Source of the DNA: Tengunoibacter tsumagoiensis
GTDB taxonomy: Bacteria > Chloroflexota > Ktedonobacteria > Ktedonobacterales > Ktedonobacteraceae
Direction: 5' to 3'
Assembly: GCF_003967535.1 (NCBI RefSeq)
Contig: NZ_BIFR01000001.1
Coordinates: 3,967,001 to 4,031,000, forward strand
Length of the DNA stretch: 64,000 nt
Shown: piece by piece, positions 45,946 to 52,769 of the stretch
Position numbering within the stretch: the first letter of the stretch is position 1
How the letters are laid out: each line of letters begins with the position of its first letter
Made by a program: the position numbers and the translations under genes
Notes under the pieces: model-generated
Told to the model about the DNA's origin: nothing
What the model saw: the letters and a program-made list of their open reading frames with translations, nothing else
Database searches by the model: none

Positions 45946-46524
45946 GTGCAGGCCTTTGTTTACGGCGGCCTGGGTCTCACCCGAGCCAAGACCACCGCAG
46001 GCACAACCGAATATGTCCGCTGTAGCTGCGGCCTGCTCAACAACGAGCGAACGCCAGACGGCAAGAAATATTACTACTTGTTCGATGGCCTGGGCTCCGT
46101 CGTCGGCATGACCAACAGCACCGGCCAGGAGGTCAATGCCTACACATATGATCCCTACGGCAACATCATCAGCCAGCAGGAACAGAGCGGCCTCAACAAC
46201 CCCTGGAAGTATGCTGGCGGCTACTACGATAGCAGCACCGGCCTGACCAAGTTCGGCATTCGCTATTACGATCCGACAGTGGGACATTGGACGCAGCGGA
46301 CGCCAGTGGGTGGGAGCTTGCAGGAGACGCTGAAAGGGAATCCGTATGGGTATGCTGATGATAATCCTGTGAATGAGGTGGATCCGAGTGGACGAGATTG
46401 TTCCGAAGCCATAGTAACATCTTTATTAGGCATTGTCGGAACCGTCAGTACATTAGTGTGGTTAGATTCATCAGTAATTGATGGTATTGAATTAGTAGAT
46501 TTTATATTGTGCATTCTTAGATAA
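45946..46524 (+). CDS. Orphan Rhs C-terminal cassette 5 (core plus tip 5)
   Basis: The best-preserved orphan: 192 codons open in one frame from GTG 45946 ([10 protein letters not shown]) through the complete Rhs core end ([14 protein letters not shown]) to the tip. The core needs no repair to be fused in frame to the main gene. The tip is the shortest, 43 residues ([20 protein letters not shown] to DFILCILR), hydrophobic with several acids and exactly two Cys. No ribosome binding site precedes the frame. Confidence 0.7.
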   Translation: MQAFVYGGLGLTRAKTTAGTTEYVRCSCGLLNNERTPDGKKYYYLFDGLGSVVGMTNSTGQEVNAYTYDPYGNIISQQEQSGLNNPWKYAGGYYDSSTGLTKFGIRYYDPTVGHWTQRTPVGGSLQETLKGNPYGYADDNPVNEVDPSGRDCSEAIVTSLLGIVGTVSTLVWLDSSVIDGIELVDFILCILR

Positions 46525-46573
46525 TGACGAATTACTTATGCATAAATATTATGCGAAGATTCAAGAGGGACAT

Positions 46574-46684
46574 ATGAAAGAAAAGAATGATAGTTTAAAG
46601 AGAATATTTGGCCTCGTTTTTATTGTGGTTCTATTCCTTATTGTCGGTCTCTGCTGTCTGGGTTACAGTTTTTATATGTCATAA
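46574..46684 (+). CDS. Very small membrane protein after tip 5
   Basis: Thirty-six residues: MKEKNDSLKRIFG followed by one hydrophobic helix (LVFIVVLFLIVGLCCLG) and YSFYMS. GAGGG lies 3-4 bases before the ATG. It holds the position of an immunity gene for the shortest tip; toxin and partner are both about half the usual size. A weak 6-bp hairpin (46540-46554) separates them. Confidence 0.5.
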   Translation: MKEKNDSLKRIFGLVFIVVLFLIVGLCCLGYSFYMS

Positions 46685-46911
46685 CTGCATAGGGTGGTGT
46701 CCGTCTGCCATCATGGGGGATGAAAAAGTATAGTTTAGAGAAGAGCTACCTGAGTAAAATAGAGTCAGACAAGACCCTTACTTCCCTCAAACAGTCCATT
46801 CTCTAATGGCGAGCTCATCAAGGCTTACTACCAACAGTGATACTGAAAACGTACTAGTATTGAATAGTGAATCTTTTGTGCCATTTTGATACGTATCTTG
46901 AGGAGGGCATC

Positions 46912-47307
46912 ATGGAAAATAAGGACATCAAAATGTCTAAACAAATGCTAATCTTAATAATAGTTATCCTGTTAGGATTAATATGCTTATTCTTTTTAAT
47001 CGTGTATTTTTCTGGGCCGACAAAAAATGTGCTGATTTCATTATGTATATTTTTCATATCATTTGTAGTAATAGTTTTTCATGTTCAAAAGAAGCGTGAA
47101 GGAGGATATATGACGTCCAATATATTTTATGCTCTCTCTTCATTACTATTTTCTCTCGCAGGGATTAGCTATTTTGTTTTCACAAGGGCTAAATTAGAAG
47201 AAATAAGAACAATCTGTCTTTATTTCTTCGGTATAATTGGTTTTCTTTTCTTTTTTGTCGCTATTTTTAGGAACATCGGTTTAAAAATACCTCTACCTGG
47301 AAAGTAG
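46912..47307 (+). CDS. Four-helix membrane protein, unknown
   Basis: A 131-residue protein with four hydrophobic helices (about 9-30, 36-55, 67-87, 98-120) and a short basic loop HVQKKREGGY in the middle. GAGGAGGG lies 4 bases before ATG 46912; a longer frame from 46867 has no ribosome binding site. It is AT-rich like the other genes of the array. It may be a duplicated two-helix immunity protein or part of a lost cassette. Confidence 0.6.
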   Translation: MENKDIKMSKQMLILIIVILLGLICLFFLIVYFSGPTKNVLISLCIFFISFVVIVFHVQKKREGGYMTSNIFYALSSLLFSLAGISYFVFTRAKLEEIRTICLYFFGIIGFLFFFVAIFRNIGLKIPLPGK

Positions 47308-47317
47308 GTATCTGGCG

Positions 47318-47392
47318 TTCCTACTGTCGTCGTGTCAGGATTTGCAGGAGCAGCATACATCCAACTGGCTAAAGCTGCATTCATGCACGCAT
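47318..47392 (+). pseudogene. Possible tip fragment
   Basis: A short frame without a start codon reads GVPTVVVSGFAGAAYIQLAK and ends AAFMHA before TAA. It is Gly/Ala-rich like the tips, but has no Cys and no Rhs core in front. It is listed as a likely remnant only. Confidence 0.25.
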
Positions 47393-47543
47393 AAAGAAGG
47401 TGACCTAAGCGTATTGATCCAAATAGTGTTACATGTATTCTCTCAGGTCGCTTGTACCTCACAATTGATCAAGATCGTTCACCAAACCTAAAGGTTTTGG
47501 TAACAATTCGGGTATACAAGAACCCTGTCAAATTTCAATAAAA

Positions 47544-47599
47544 AGCGTGCAGTATCTGGACCTGATCACGCATAGTGGCACCTTGACAACCAGCTATAG
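47544..47599 (+). repeat. 56-bp internal rhs fragment
   Basis: These 56 bases match main-gene bases 36705-36760 with only about two differences. The segment comes from inside the YD-repeat region, upstream of the part copied in R1-R5. It runs directly into the ribosome binding site of the next gene. Confidence 0.7.
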
Positions 47600-47612
47600 A
47601 AGGAGTCCTAAG

Positions 47613-48095
47613 GTGAAAATATTAAGTGAAGTGTTTCTATTTTTGCTTTTTGCTTTTAATATTTTAAGCATTGTTTGTTTGTATATTATTGCGAACATAA
47701 AAAAAGATGTTGAAAGGAAAATATTATATTTTTATGAAAGCATAATTTTATTGATACTTATTTTTTCAACAATTCTAATCGAACGATTAGAATCTGTTTC
47801 TATTCCTTTATTATTATTTTTAGCTATTGATAGCCTATTGATTTGTCTGAGTTGTTGGCTTGCCTCTTTTTCTAGTGTAAAGCTGAAAGGAGCCAAACAA
47901 ACAAATTACGCGATGATTTTTATTTATTTGTTTGGAATGTTGGCACTTTCCCAAGCTCTAAATAACATTATCATTTTTTTTAAAATTGTGACAAACTTTG
48001 ATCATGGATGGCTTTTGATAATTATTTACTTGGTGGTGTTTAGTGTTAATTTGATACCTATTGCAATTTTCTATAACTTGTATAACAAAAATTAG
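47613..48095 (+). CDS. Polytopic membrane protein, unknown
   Basis: A 160-residue AT-rich gene for a protein with about five hydrophobic helices and a KKDVERK loop after the first. It starts at GTG 47613 with AAGGAG 7 bases upstream; the ribosome binding site is joined directly to an rhs fragment, as if recombination had placed it there. No family is recognised. It could be an immunity protein for a larger tip lost from this end of the array. Confidence 0.6.
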   Translation: MKILSEVFLFLLFAFNILSIVCLYIIANIKKDVERKILYFYESIILLILIFSTILIERLESVSIPLLLFLAIDSLLICLSCWLASFSSVKLKGAKQTNYAMIFIYLFGMLALSQALNNIIIFFKIVTNFDHGWLLIIIYLVVFSVNLIPIAIFYNLYNKN

Positions 48096-48153
48096 AGTTA
48101 TTTTTGATGATGTAAGAGCATTTTACTGCTATGTCGTGCTTAAGGAGACGGAA

Positions 48154-48651
48154 GTGAATACACAAACCCTCACCATCAAACAACTCTGGCTGCTGGCCCT
48201 TGAGATCTGCCTGGGCCTGCTGATTGTCGCACTCATTCTCGAAATGGCTATTGATCATCCTGCGATGCTGACAGATCTGTTGCCGACACGGCCTTTTGAG
48301 CTGATCAATCTGATCCTCGTACTCCTTTCTCTTTTCATAGGTGGAGCAGCTGCCTCAGCGTTAGGTTTTGCTGGAGCTAAAGCAAGAAAGAGTTTATGCC
48401 TTGATAGAATTGTTTCAAATATCGAAGCATGTTTGCTAAGAGGAGTAACATTTGCTATGGTCTTCAAAAAACCGAGAGGTGTAATAAAAAACTTCAATGA
48501 TGAAATAAAAAATAATATCCTTAAAGACTTAGAAAGTGCATTTAATAGGGATATTATACTATCTTTTTTTAAAGTTTTTGTGTATTTATTTGCTCTTTTG
48601 TGTGTTATTTCTATGATAGTAACTTTATTAGTAATACTAATAAAAAGATAG
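48154..48651 (+). CDS. Repeated membrane element, copy 5, fused to a different C-terminus
   Basis: A 165-residue protein starting at GTG 48154, with AAGGAG 6 bases upstream. Its first 60 residues (LTIKQLWLLALEICLGLL to RPFELINLI) are the undamaged N-terminus of the repeated element. After LLSLF the sequence changes to GGAAASALGFAGAKARK and a lysine-rich soluble stretch, ending in another membrane helix pair. It is the only copy with an intact ribosome binding site and reading frame, but it is chimeric. Confidence 0.65.
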   Translation: MNTQTLTIKQLWLLALEICLGLLIVALILEMAIDHPAMLTDLLPTRPFELINLILVLLSLFIGGAAASALGFAGAKARKSLCLDRIVSNIEACLLRGVTFAMVFKKPRGVIKNFNDEIKNNILKDLESAFNRDIILSFFKVFVYLFALLCVISMIVTLLVILIKR

Positions 48652-48845
48652 TTTTTTACAATTAAAATGCGATAATTGTAATTTTAGTTAGTTCAGTTGT
48701 ATTTCTCATAAGGCGATAGGGGAATTGTTGTTTTCGTTCGATTTAAAAGTGAAAGGTTTTTAAGGTATGAATGCTCTCTGAGATGAAAAATAAACTTTTA
48801 GCTCTTTTTTATCTACATTGTTATTTATTTTCCATCGGAGTAATA

Positions 48846-49235
48846 ATGATGCAACAAACGCTCACTATTATTATCACTAGTCTATTTATTGTGCTTATTC
48901 TTTTTGGATTAAGTACAATACGCTTAAAGAGAGGAGCATTAAAAAAGGAGGCTTCAGGATATTCTTATACTATAGGGATAGCACAAGGAAAAGGATTGAC
49001 AATAGGGCTTTACTTTCTTGTGGATGTTATTGTTGTTCTTTTCTGGATAAAGATTTTTTCTGAAGTGGATAATGTTTTGCATCTCATTCTACCTATTTGT
49101 GGTGCGGTCTGTTTCGCTTTTTTTGTGTATACGTTTCAATGGAGACAAGTAAAAAAATTATTCACAGAAACAGAGAGTAAAGATAAAGATGAGTTAGTTC
49201 CTCCAAAAGATTCCTCTTCTTTCAAAGGCATTTAA
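48846..49235 (+). CDS. Membrane protein, unknown, last gene of the rhs array
   Basis: A 129-residue protein with an N-terminal helix (about 4-22), a soluble loop LKRGALKKEASGYSY, two further helices (about 50-68, 77-95) and a charged C-terminus ending DSSSFKGI. ATG 48846 has GGAG 5 bases upstream; a longer frame begins at 48771. AT-rich composition places it with the array rather than with the NUDIX gene that follows. Confidence 0.55.
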   Translation: MMQQTLTIIITSLFIVLILFGLSTIRLKRGALKKEASGYSYTIGIAQGKGLTIGLYFLVDVIVVLFWIKIFSEVDNVLHLILPICGAVCFAFFVYTFQWRQVKKLFTETESKDKDELVPPKDSSSFKGI

Positions 49236-49239
49236 ATAC

Positions 49240-49285
49240 TCCACACGGTCTCATGCTATAATTCCACACAGGCTTATGCTATAAT
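49240..49285 (+). promoter_or_regulatory. Tandem 23-bp repeat, each with an extended -10 box
   Basis: Two head-to-tail units, 49240-49262 and 49263-49285, begin TCCACAC and end TGCTATAAT. The last nine bases form an extended -10 element (TGnTATAAT) in each. They lie 55-100 bases before the NUDIX gene start, so they probably form a duplicated promoter. Confidence 0.55.
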
Positions 49286-49339
49286 AAGGAAATAATTACC
49301 TCTCTCTATTACATATCTCTCTAAGGAGTATCTATATCT

Positions 49340-49948
49340 ATGACCTTACTTTCTACCCTCCCCAATGAGATTCAGGATGAGATAACTCGGCTCTCTGAAC
49401 GTTATGGACAGCCTCTTATCCGTTCGATTGATCTGGGCGAAAATAAATACTTCGATCCACTTGATAAGACCGATCGCTATGGCGAGGTCTGTATGGTTGT
49501 GCGCCGTCGTAATGGTCGTTTGCTAACGATGATCAAGACCTTCTATCCTCAGGGGGCCTATCGCCTGCTCACTGGCGGTATTAACCATGGAGAGTACGTC
49601 TTTGATGCACTGTTACGCGAGACGCAGGAAGAGACCGGGCTTGAAGTCGAGGTTAAACAGTTTCTCGCTATTGCCTCCTATCACCTGGAAAAATCTGACA
49701 CGCCGGTCTTCTATACCTTTGCCTTCCTGCTCGATGAGGTAAGTGGCACGCTTGGTGCTATCGATGAAGACGAACAGGTCGAGGCGTTCCGCGAGATCGA
49801 GATCAGCGAACTTCCAACCCTGGCCCAAAATCTAGAGGCTCTTGGTAGCTCCAAAGAAGAGTTTATTTATTGGCGTTGGAGCGATTGGGGCCAGTTTCGC
49901 GCACCTATCCATCAACTCGTCTGGGAGGCACTCACGACACAAAAATAA
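49340..49948 (+). CDS. NUDIX hydrolase
   Basis: A 202-residue protein with a complete Nudix box: GGINHGEYVFDALLRETQEE followed by TGLEV, fitting G-x5-E-x7-R-E-U-x-E-E-x-G-U with Met/Leu-type positions. It hydrolyses nucleoside diphosphates linked to another group; the exact substrate is unknown. The C-terminal WRWSDWGQFRAPIHQLVWE is unusual for simple MutT-like enzymes and may serve in dimer contacts. AAGGAG lies 11 bases before the ATG. The promoter repeat at 49240 precedes it. Confidence 0.88.
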   Translation: MTLLSTLPNEIQDEITRLSERYGQPLIRSIDLGENKYFDPLDKTDRYGEVCMVVRRRNGRLLTMIKTFYPQGAYRLLTGGINHGEYVFDALLRETQEETGLEVEVKQFLAIASYHLEKSDTPVFYTFAFLLDEVSGTLGAIDEDEQVEAFREIEISELPTLAQNLEALGSSKEEFIYWRWSDWGQFRAPIHQLVWEALTTQK

Positions 49949-50078
49949 GGCTCCGAGAGAGCTACAAGATGGAGACATACCCTGATTGGACAAGGAAGCA
50001 GGAGAGACTGGTCAGACTATGTTATAATCCTAAAAAAGGGGGCCTCTTGCCTTCCAATTTATGCAAAAGGATGCCAAC

Positions 50079-50276
50079 ATGAGTAAGAAACTTACCAGCA
50101 CACTGCTTTTATTTGCTGTCTTTATCGGATTTTTAGCCTGGGGTCTCACCCAGTTAGTCACCAGTATTCAAGCTACGCCAAGAGATGGAGAAACTATTTT
50201 TTATTCTATCCTACTTCTAGGTTGTTCAGGTGTTGCATTAATTGCCATTCTCTCGCTTCCACGCAAAAAAATGTAA
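50079..50276 (+). CDS. Small two-helix membrane protein
   Basis: A 65-residue protein with two membrane helices (about 6-26 and 41-58), a polar loop SIQATPRDGETIFYS and end LPRKKM. AAAGGA lies 7 bases before ATG 50079. The layout is like the candidate immunity proteins in the rhs array, but it lies outside the array among housekeeping genes and no tip is near. Function unknown. Confidence 0.65.
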   Translation: MSKKLTSTLLLFAVFIGFLAWGLTQLVTSIQATPRDGETIFYSILLLGCSGVALIAILSLPRKKM

Positions 50277-50311
50277 TCTTCGTCAGGTTAGCTTAAATCA
50301 GGATTCGAACT

Positions 50312-50779
50312 ATGACAGACAAACATTCGGTCTCCCGCTTGTTTATTCACCTCGCTACGCCTGCCGATATCGCCCAAATTGAATACCTCGACAGCTTCAG
50401 TGCCTCGCCCACACGCGATATTCATCGTGATATGCAGAAATACTTTGGCTCCGTCGATCCTTCAACCCATGAACGTACACTGATCTTCCTTGCCGAAAGC
50501 GATGGCAAAGCAGTGGCGAAGGCAGAACTCATGCTCCCTCCCAATGATTCGTTAAATGCTGTTGGGTATGTGAAGCGCGTCATTGTCCATCCCGATGCTC
50601 GTGGTCAGGGGCTGGCTCGCCAGCTCCTTGAACATGTCATTACGTTTGCTCGCACTGAGCAACATTTAGAGTCTATCGATCTCCATGTCTGGGATCAAAA
50701 TACATCGGCCATTCAGCTCTATGAGAAATTGGGCTTTGAGCTCAAACATCGCGAGCTCTATTATCGTCTCCCACTCTAA
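50312..50779 (+). CDS. GNAT family N-acetyltransferase
   Basis: A 155-residue enzyme with the GNAT acetyl-CoA site VIVHPDARGQGLARQLLEHV (R-x-x-G-x-A type) after the strand VGYVKRV. The closing motif B is IDLHVWDQNTSAIQLYEKLG followed by FELKHRELYYRL. Substrate unknown. It starts at 50312, 35 bases after the small membrane gene, and ends at a strong hairpin. Confidence 0.9.
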   Translation: MTDKHSVSRLFIHLATPADIAQIEYLDSFSASPTRDIHRDMQKYFGSVDPSTHERTLIFLAESDGKAVAKAELMLPPNDSLNAVGYVKRVIVHPDARGQGLARQLLEHVITFARTEQHLESIDLHVWDQNTSAIQLYEKLGFELKHRELYYRLPL

Positions 50780-50793
50780 TTCGGCAGCATCTC

Positions 50794-50826
50794 TATCCTC
50801 TTCTTCCCTCCATCAAGAAGAGGATA
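50794..50826. terminator. Perfect 12-bp hairpin after the GNAT gene
   Basis: TATCCTCTTCTT at 50794-50805 is the reverse complement of 50815-50826 with a 9-base loop. It starts 14 bases after the stop codon. Confidence 0.6.
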
Positions 50827-51097
50827 CGCACCTCCAGTCTTGCTCATTTCTCAAGATCTCCTCAAGACGTGAAAAAGCGCGGTAATTTGTGACGAAAGGG
50901 TACTCCCCTTCGTTTTAAGACACGGACCGAGAAACTCTACTGATAAAAGTTTCATACTATTCCGCCATTGTTCTCGGTACTTCAATGGGAGGTAAATAGC
51001 GCAGAGTCGCTCGAAGATCCAATGCTCACATCGTTCTCTATTCGTTTCTTACTCTGTGACATGGTGAGCATTTCTTGCGATAGAAGCGCGTGTGTCT
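50827..51097. other. Intergenic region before the membrane glycosyltransferase
   Basis: No gene is seen. A small hairpin (ACGAAAGGG at 50892-50900 with CCCCTTCGT at 50905-50913) is followed by TTT and could act as an attenuator or terminator. The promoter of the next gene must lie here. Confidence 0.35.
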
Positions 51098-52579
51098 ATG
51101 GCTTTGAGATCTGTTACAGCACAGACCGCGTTACCACAACAAGAAAAACAGCTTTTCTCCTATAAATGGATGCGAGCATTCTTTACTGAGGATGTTTCGT
51201 CAGCCAATAGCGCCGTTGTCGAATTACAGGGTCGCGCCGTCTGGATCGCCCTGGCGCTGATCTTTCAGTCACTGAATGAGATTAGCTATATTACGAATAT
51301 TGCGCAATTAGGCCCATTCCGCTCACTGCTCCCAATGGTCTTCTTTCTGGCAAGCTTCTATGCTGTATGGAAAGCCCTGCGCCCGGCCTCTACGATGAAG
51401 ACTCCCGGACAACCTCAGCTCTGGCAACGAATTGTGCTGATGCTGATGTTAATCCTGACTTTTATCGGAGGCATCCAGCTCGCTCGCTGCGTTATCTTGA
51501 GCTTTGCGCCCGTTCAGTTCACTAATGACGGCACATCTCTGGATACAAATGCAGCAATTCTGTTACTGGAAGGTCGCAATCCATATACCGATTCCAATAT
51601 TCCCGAATTGATGCGCCGCTTCAATATCCAGCCCGACTGGACTACTCCGCTGCGCCAGGGTCAGTTTGCCAATCGTCTGGACTATCCGCAGATGGCAGAG
51701 CTGCAATCTGTGCTAAATACTTCTCTCAAAGCCGATGAAGTACCTGAATTTGAGGCAAAAGTCAGTTATCCCGCTCTCTCGTTCCTTACCCTGGTCCCAT
51801 TCGCTGTGTTTAAACACTATAATGTCTTACCCTTCTATGTCTTGAGCTATCTCCTGTTAGTCTATCTAGCCTGGAAGGCGGCTCGACCTGAATTGCGGCC
51901 ATGGGTACTCCTCCTGGCCATCGCCAATATCCCTATGTGGGCATCAACTGTTGGTGGAAATCTCGATATCTTCTATAGCCTGCTCGTGGTCATGGCCTGG
52001 CTCAAACGTGATAGCCGCTGGATCTCGGCTCTGTTCTTTGGGCTCGCCCTTGCCAGTAAGCAGATCGCATGGTACTTTGCCCCCTTCTATATGATCATGT
52101 TGCTACGCCACTATGGCCTTAAAGCTACCATTTATCGCATGAGCTTTGCAGGCGCTGTGGCCCTTCTGATCAACTTGCCTTTTATTATCTGGGACCCACA
52201 GGCGTGGTTTGCTGGGGTGATGGCTCCCATCGCCGACCCAATGTTCCCAATGGGAGTGGGGATCATCAACCTGAGCGTTACCCATCTCATCCCTTACCTG
52301 CCAACCTCTTTCTATAGCATTCTCGAGTACGGTGGTATGCTCGGTGCAATGATCTGGTACTGGCGCACCTGTCGCGAACGCCCAGAATCGGTCATGTTGC
52401 TCGCTGTCCTGCCACTCTTCCTGGCCTGGCGCAGTCTGGCTTCCTACTTCTACTGTATCGCTTTCCCAATCTTTATCATTCAAGCCGCACGCAACACATC
52501 GCGCACAAAGGCGTCAGAAGAAGAGCTCCATACTCGACAGACTCCAACCATCAGTCTGCCAACACCCATTAACGCCTGA
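51098..52579 (+). CDS. Polytopic membrane glycosyltransferase-like protein (GT87/DUF2029-like)
   Basis: A 493-residue protein with about 10-11 membrane helices. The first long extracellular loop contains FTNDGTSLDTNAAILLLEGR and NPYTDSN, the acidic plus NPY pattern of GT-C enzymes using lipid-linked sugars. A long soluble insert of about 75 residues (MRRFNIQPDW to EVPEFEAKVSYPAL) follows, then GNLDIFYSLLVVMAWLKRDS and ASKQIAWYFAPF, typical for DUF2029 proteins. It is likely to act in envelope polysaccharide assembly. ATG 51098 has only a weak ribosome binding site; GTG 51092 is an alternative. A strong terminator follows. Confidence 0.75.
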   Translation: MALRSVTAQTALPQQEKQLFSYKWMRAFFTEDVSSANSAVVELQGRAVWIALALIFQSLNEISYITNIAQLGPFRSLLPMVFFLASFYAVWKALRPASTMKTPGQPQLWQRIVLMLMLILTFIGGIQLARCVILSFAPVQFTNDGTSLDTNAAILLLEGRNPYTDSNIPELMRRFNIQPDWTTPLRQGQFANRLDYPQMAELQSVLNTSLKADEVPEFEAKVSYPALSFLTLVPFAVFKHYNVLPFYVLSYLLLVYLAWKAARPELRPWVLLLAIANIPMWASTVGGNLDIFYSLLVVMAWLKRDSRWISALFFGLALASKQIAWYFAPFYMIMLLRHYGLKATIYRMSFAGAVALLINLPFIIWDPQAWFAGVMAPIADPMFPMGVGIINLSVTHLIPYLPTSFYSILEYGGMLGAMIWYWRTCRERPESVMLLAVLPLFLAWRSLASYFYCIAFPIFIIQAARNTSRTKASEEELHTRQTPTISLPTPINA

Positions 52580-52591
52580 TCTGGATAGTAA

Positions 52592-52632
52592 ACAGCGGAT
52601 AGAGAGTTATTCTCTATCCGCTGTGTTTTTTT
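52592..52632 (+). terminator. Intrinsic terminator
   Basis: ACAGCGGATAGAGA at 52592-52605 pairs exactly with 52611-52624 around a 5-base loop and is followed by GTTTTTTT. It ends the glycosyltransferase transcript. Confidence 0.9.
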
Positions 52633-52769
52633 CTTCACCTGATGATCTTTCTTCTTTTGTCGAAATAATTACTCAGACATCTATATGCCGATGTGTCTCG
52701 ACTCTTGTCTCACTTCGTGGTACAATCCAACCAATATCTCGCTGGTGTAACAAGGAGTTGACAGGTACT

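Noticed and set aside
44511-46287. Minus-strand frames across Rhs core copies R4 and R5
   Set aside because: They recur opposite every core copy because the core DNA is repeated; no independent coding signal.
46685-46860. Possible transposase remnant after tip 5
   Set aside because: Short polar peptides in several frames, no terminal repeats or DDE-like motif; nothing specific can be supported.
34323-49235. Insertion sequences or integrase driving cassette exchange
   Set aside because: No transposase or recombinase frame and no terminal inverted repeats are seen; homologous recombination between repeated arms is sufficient.
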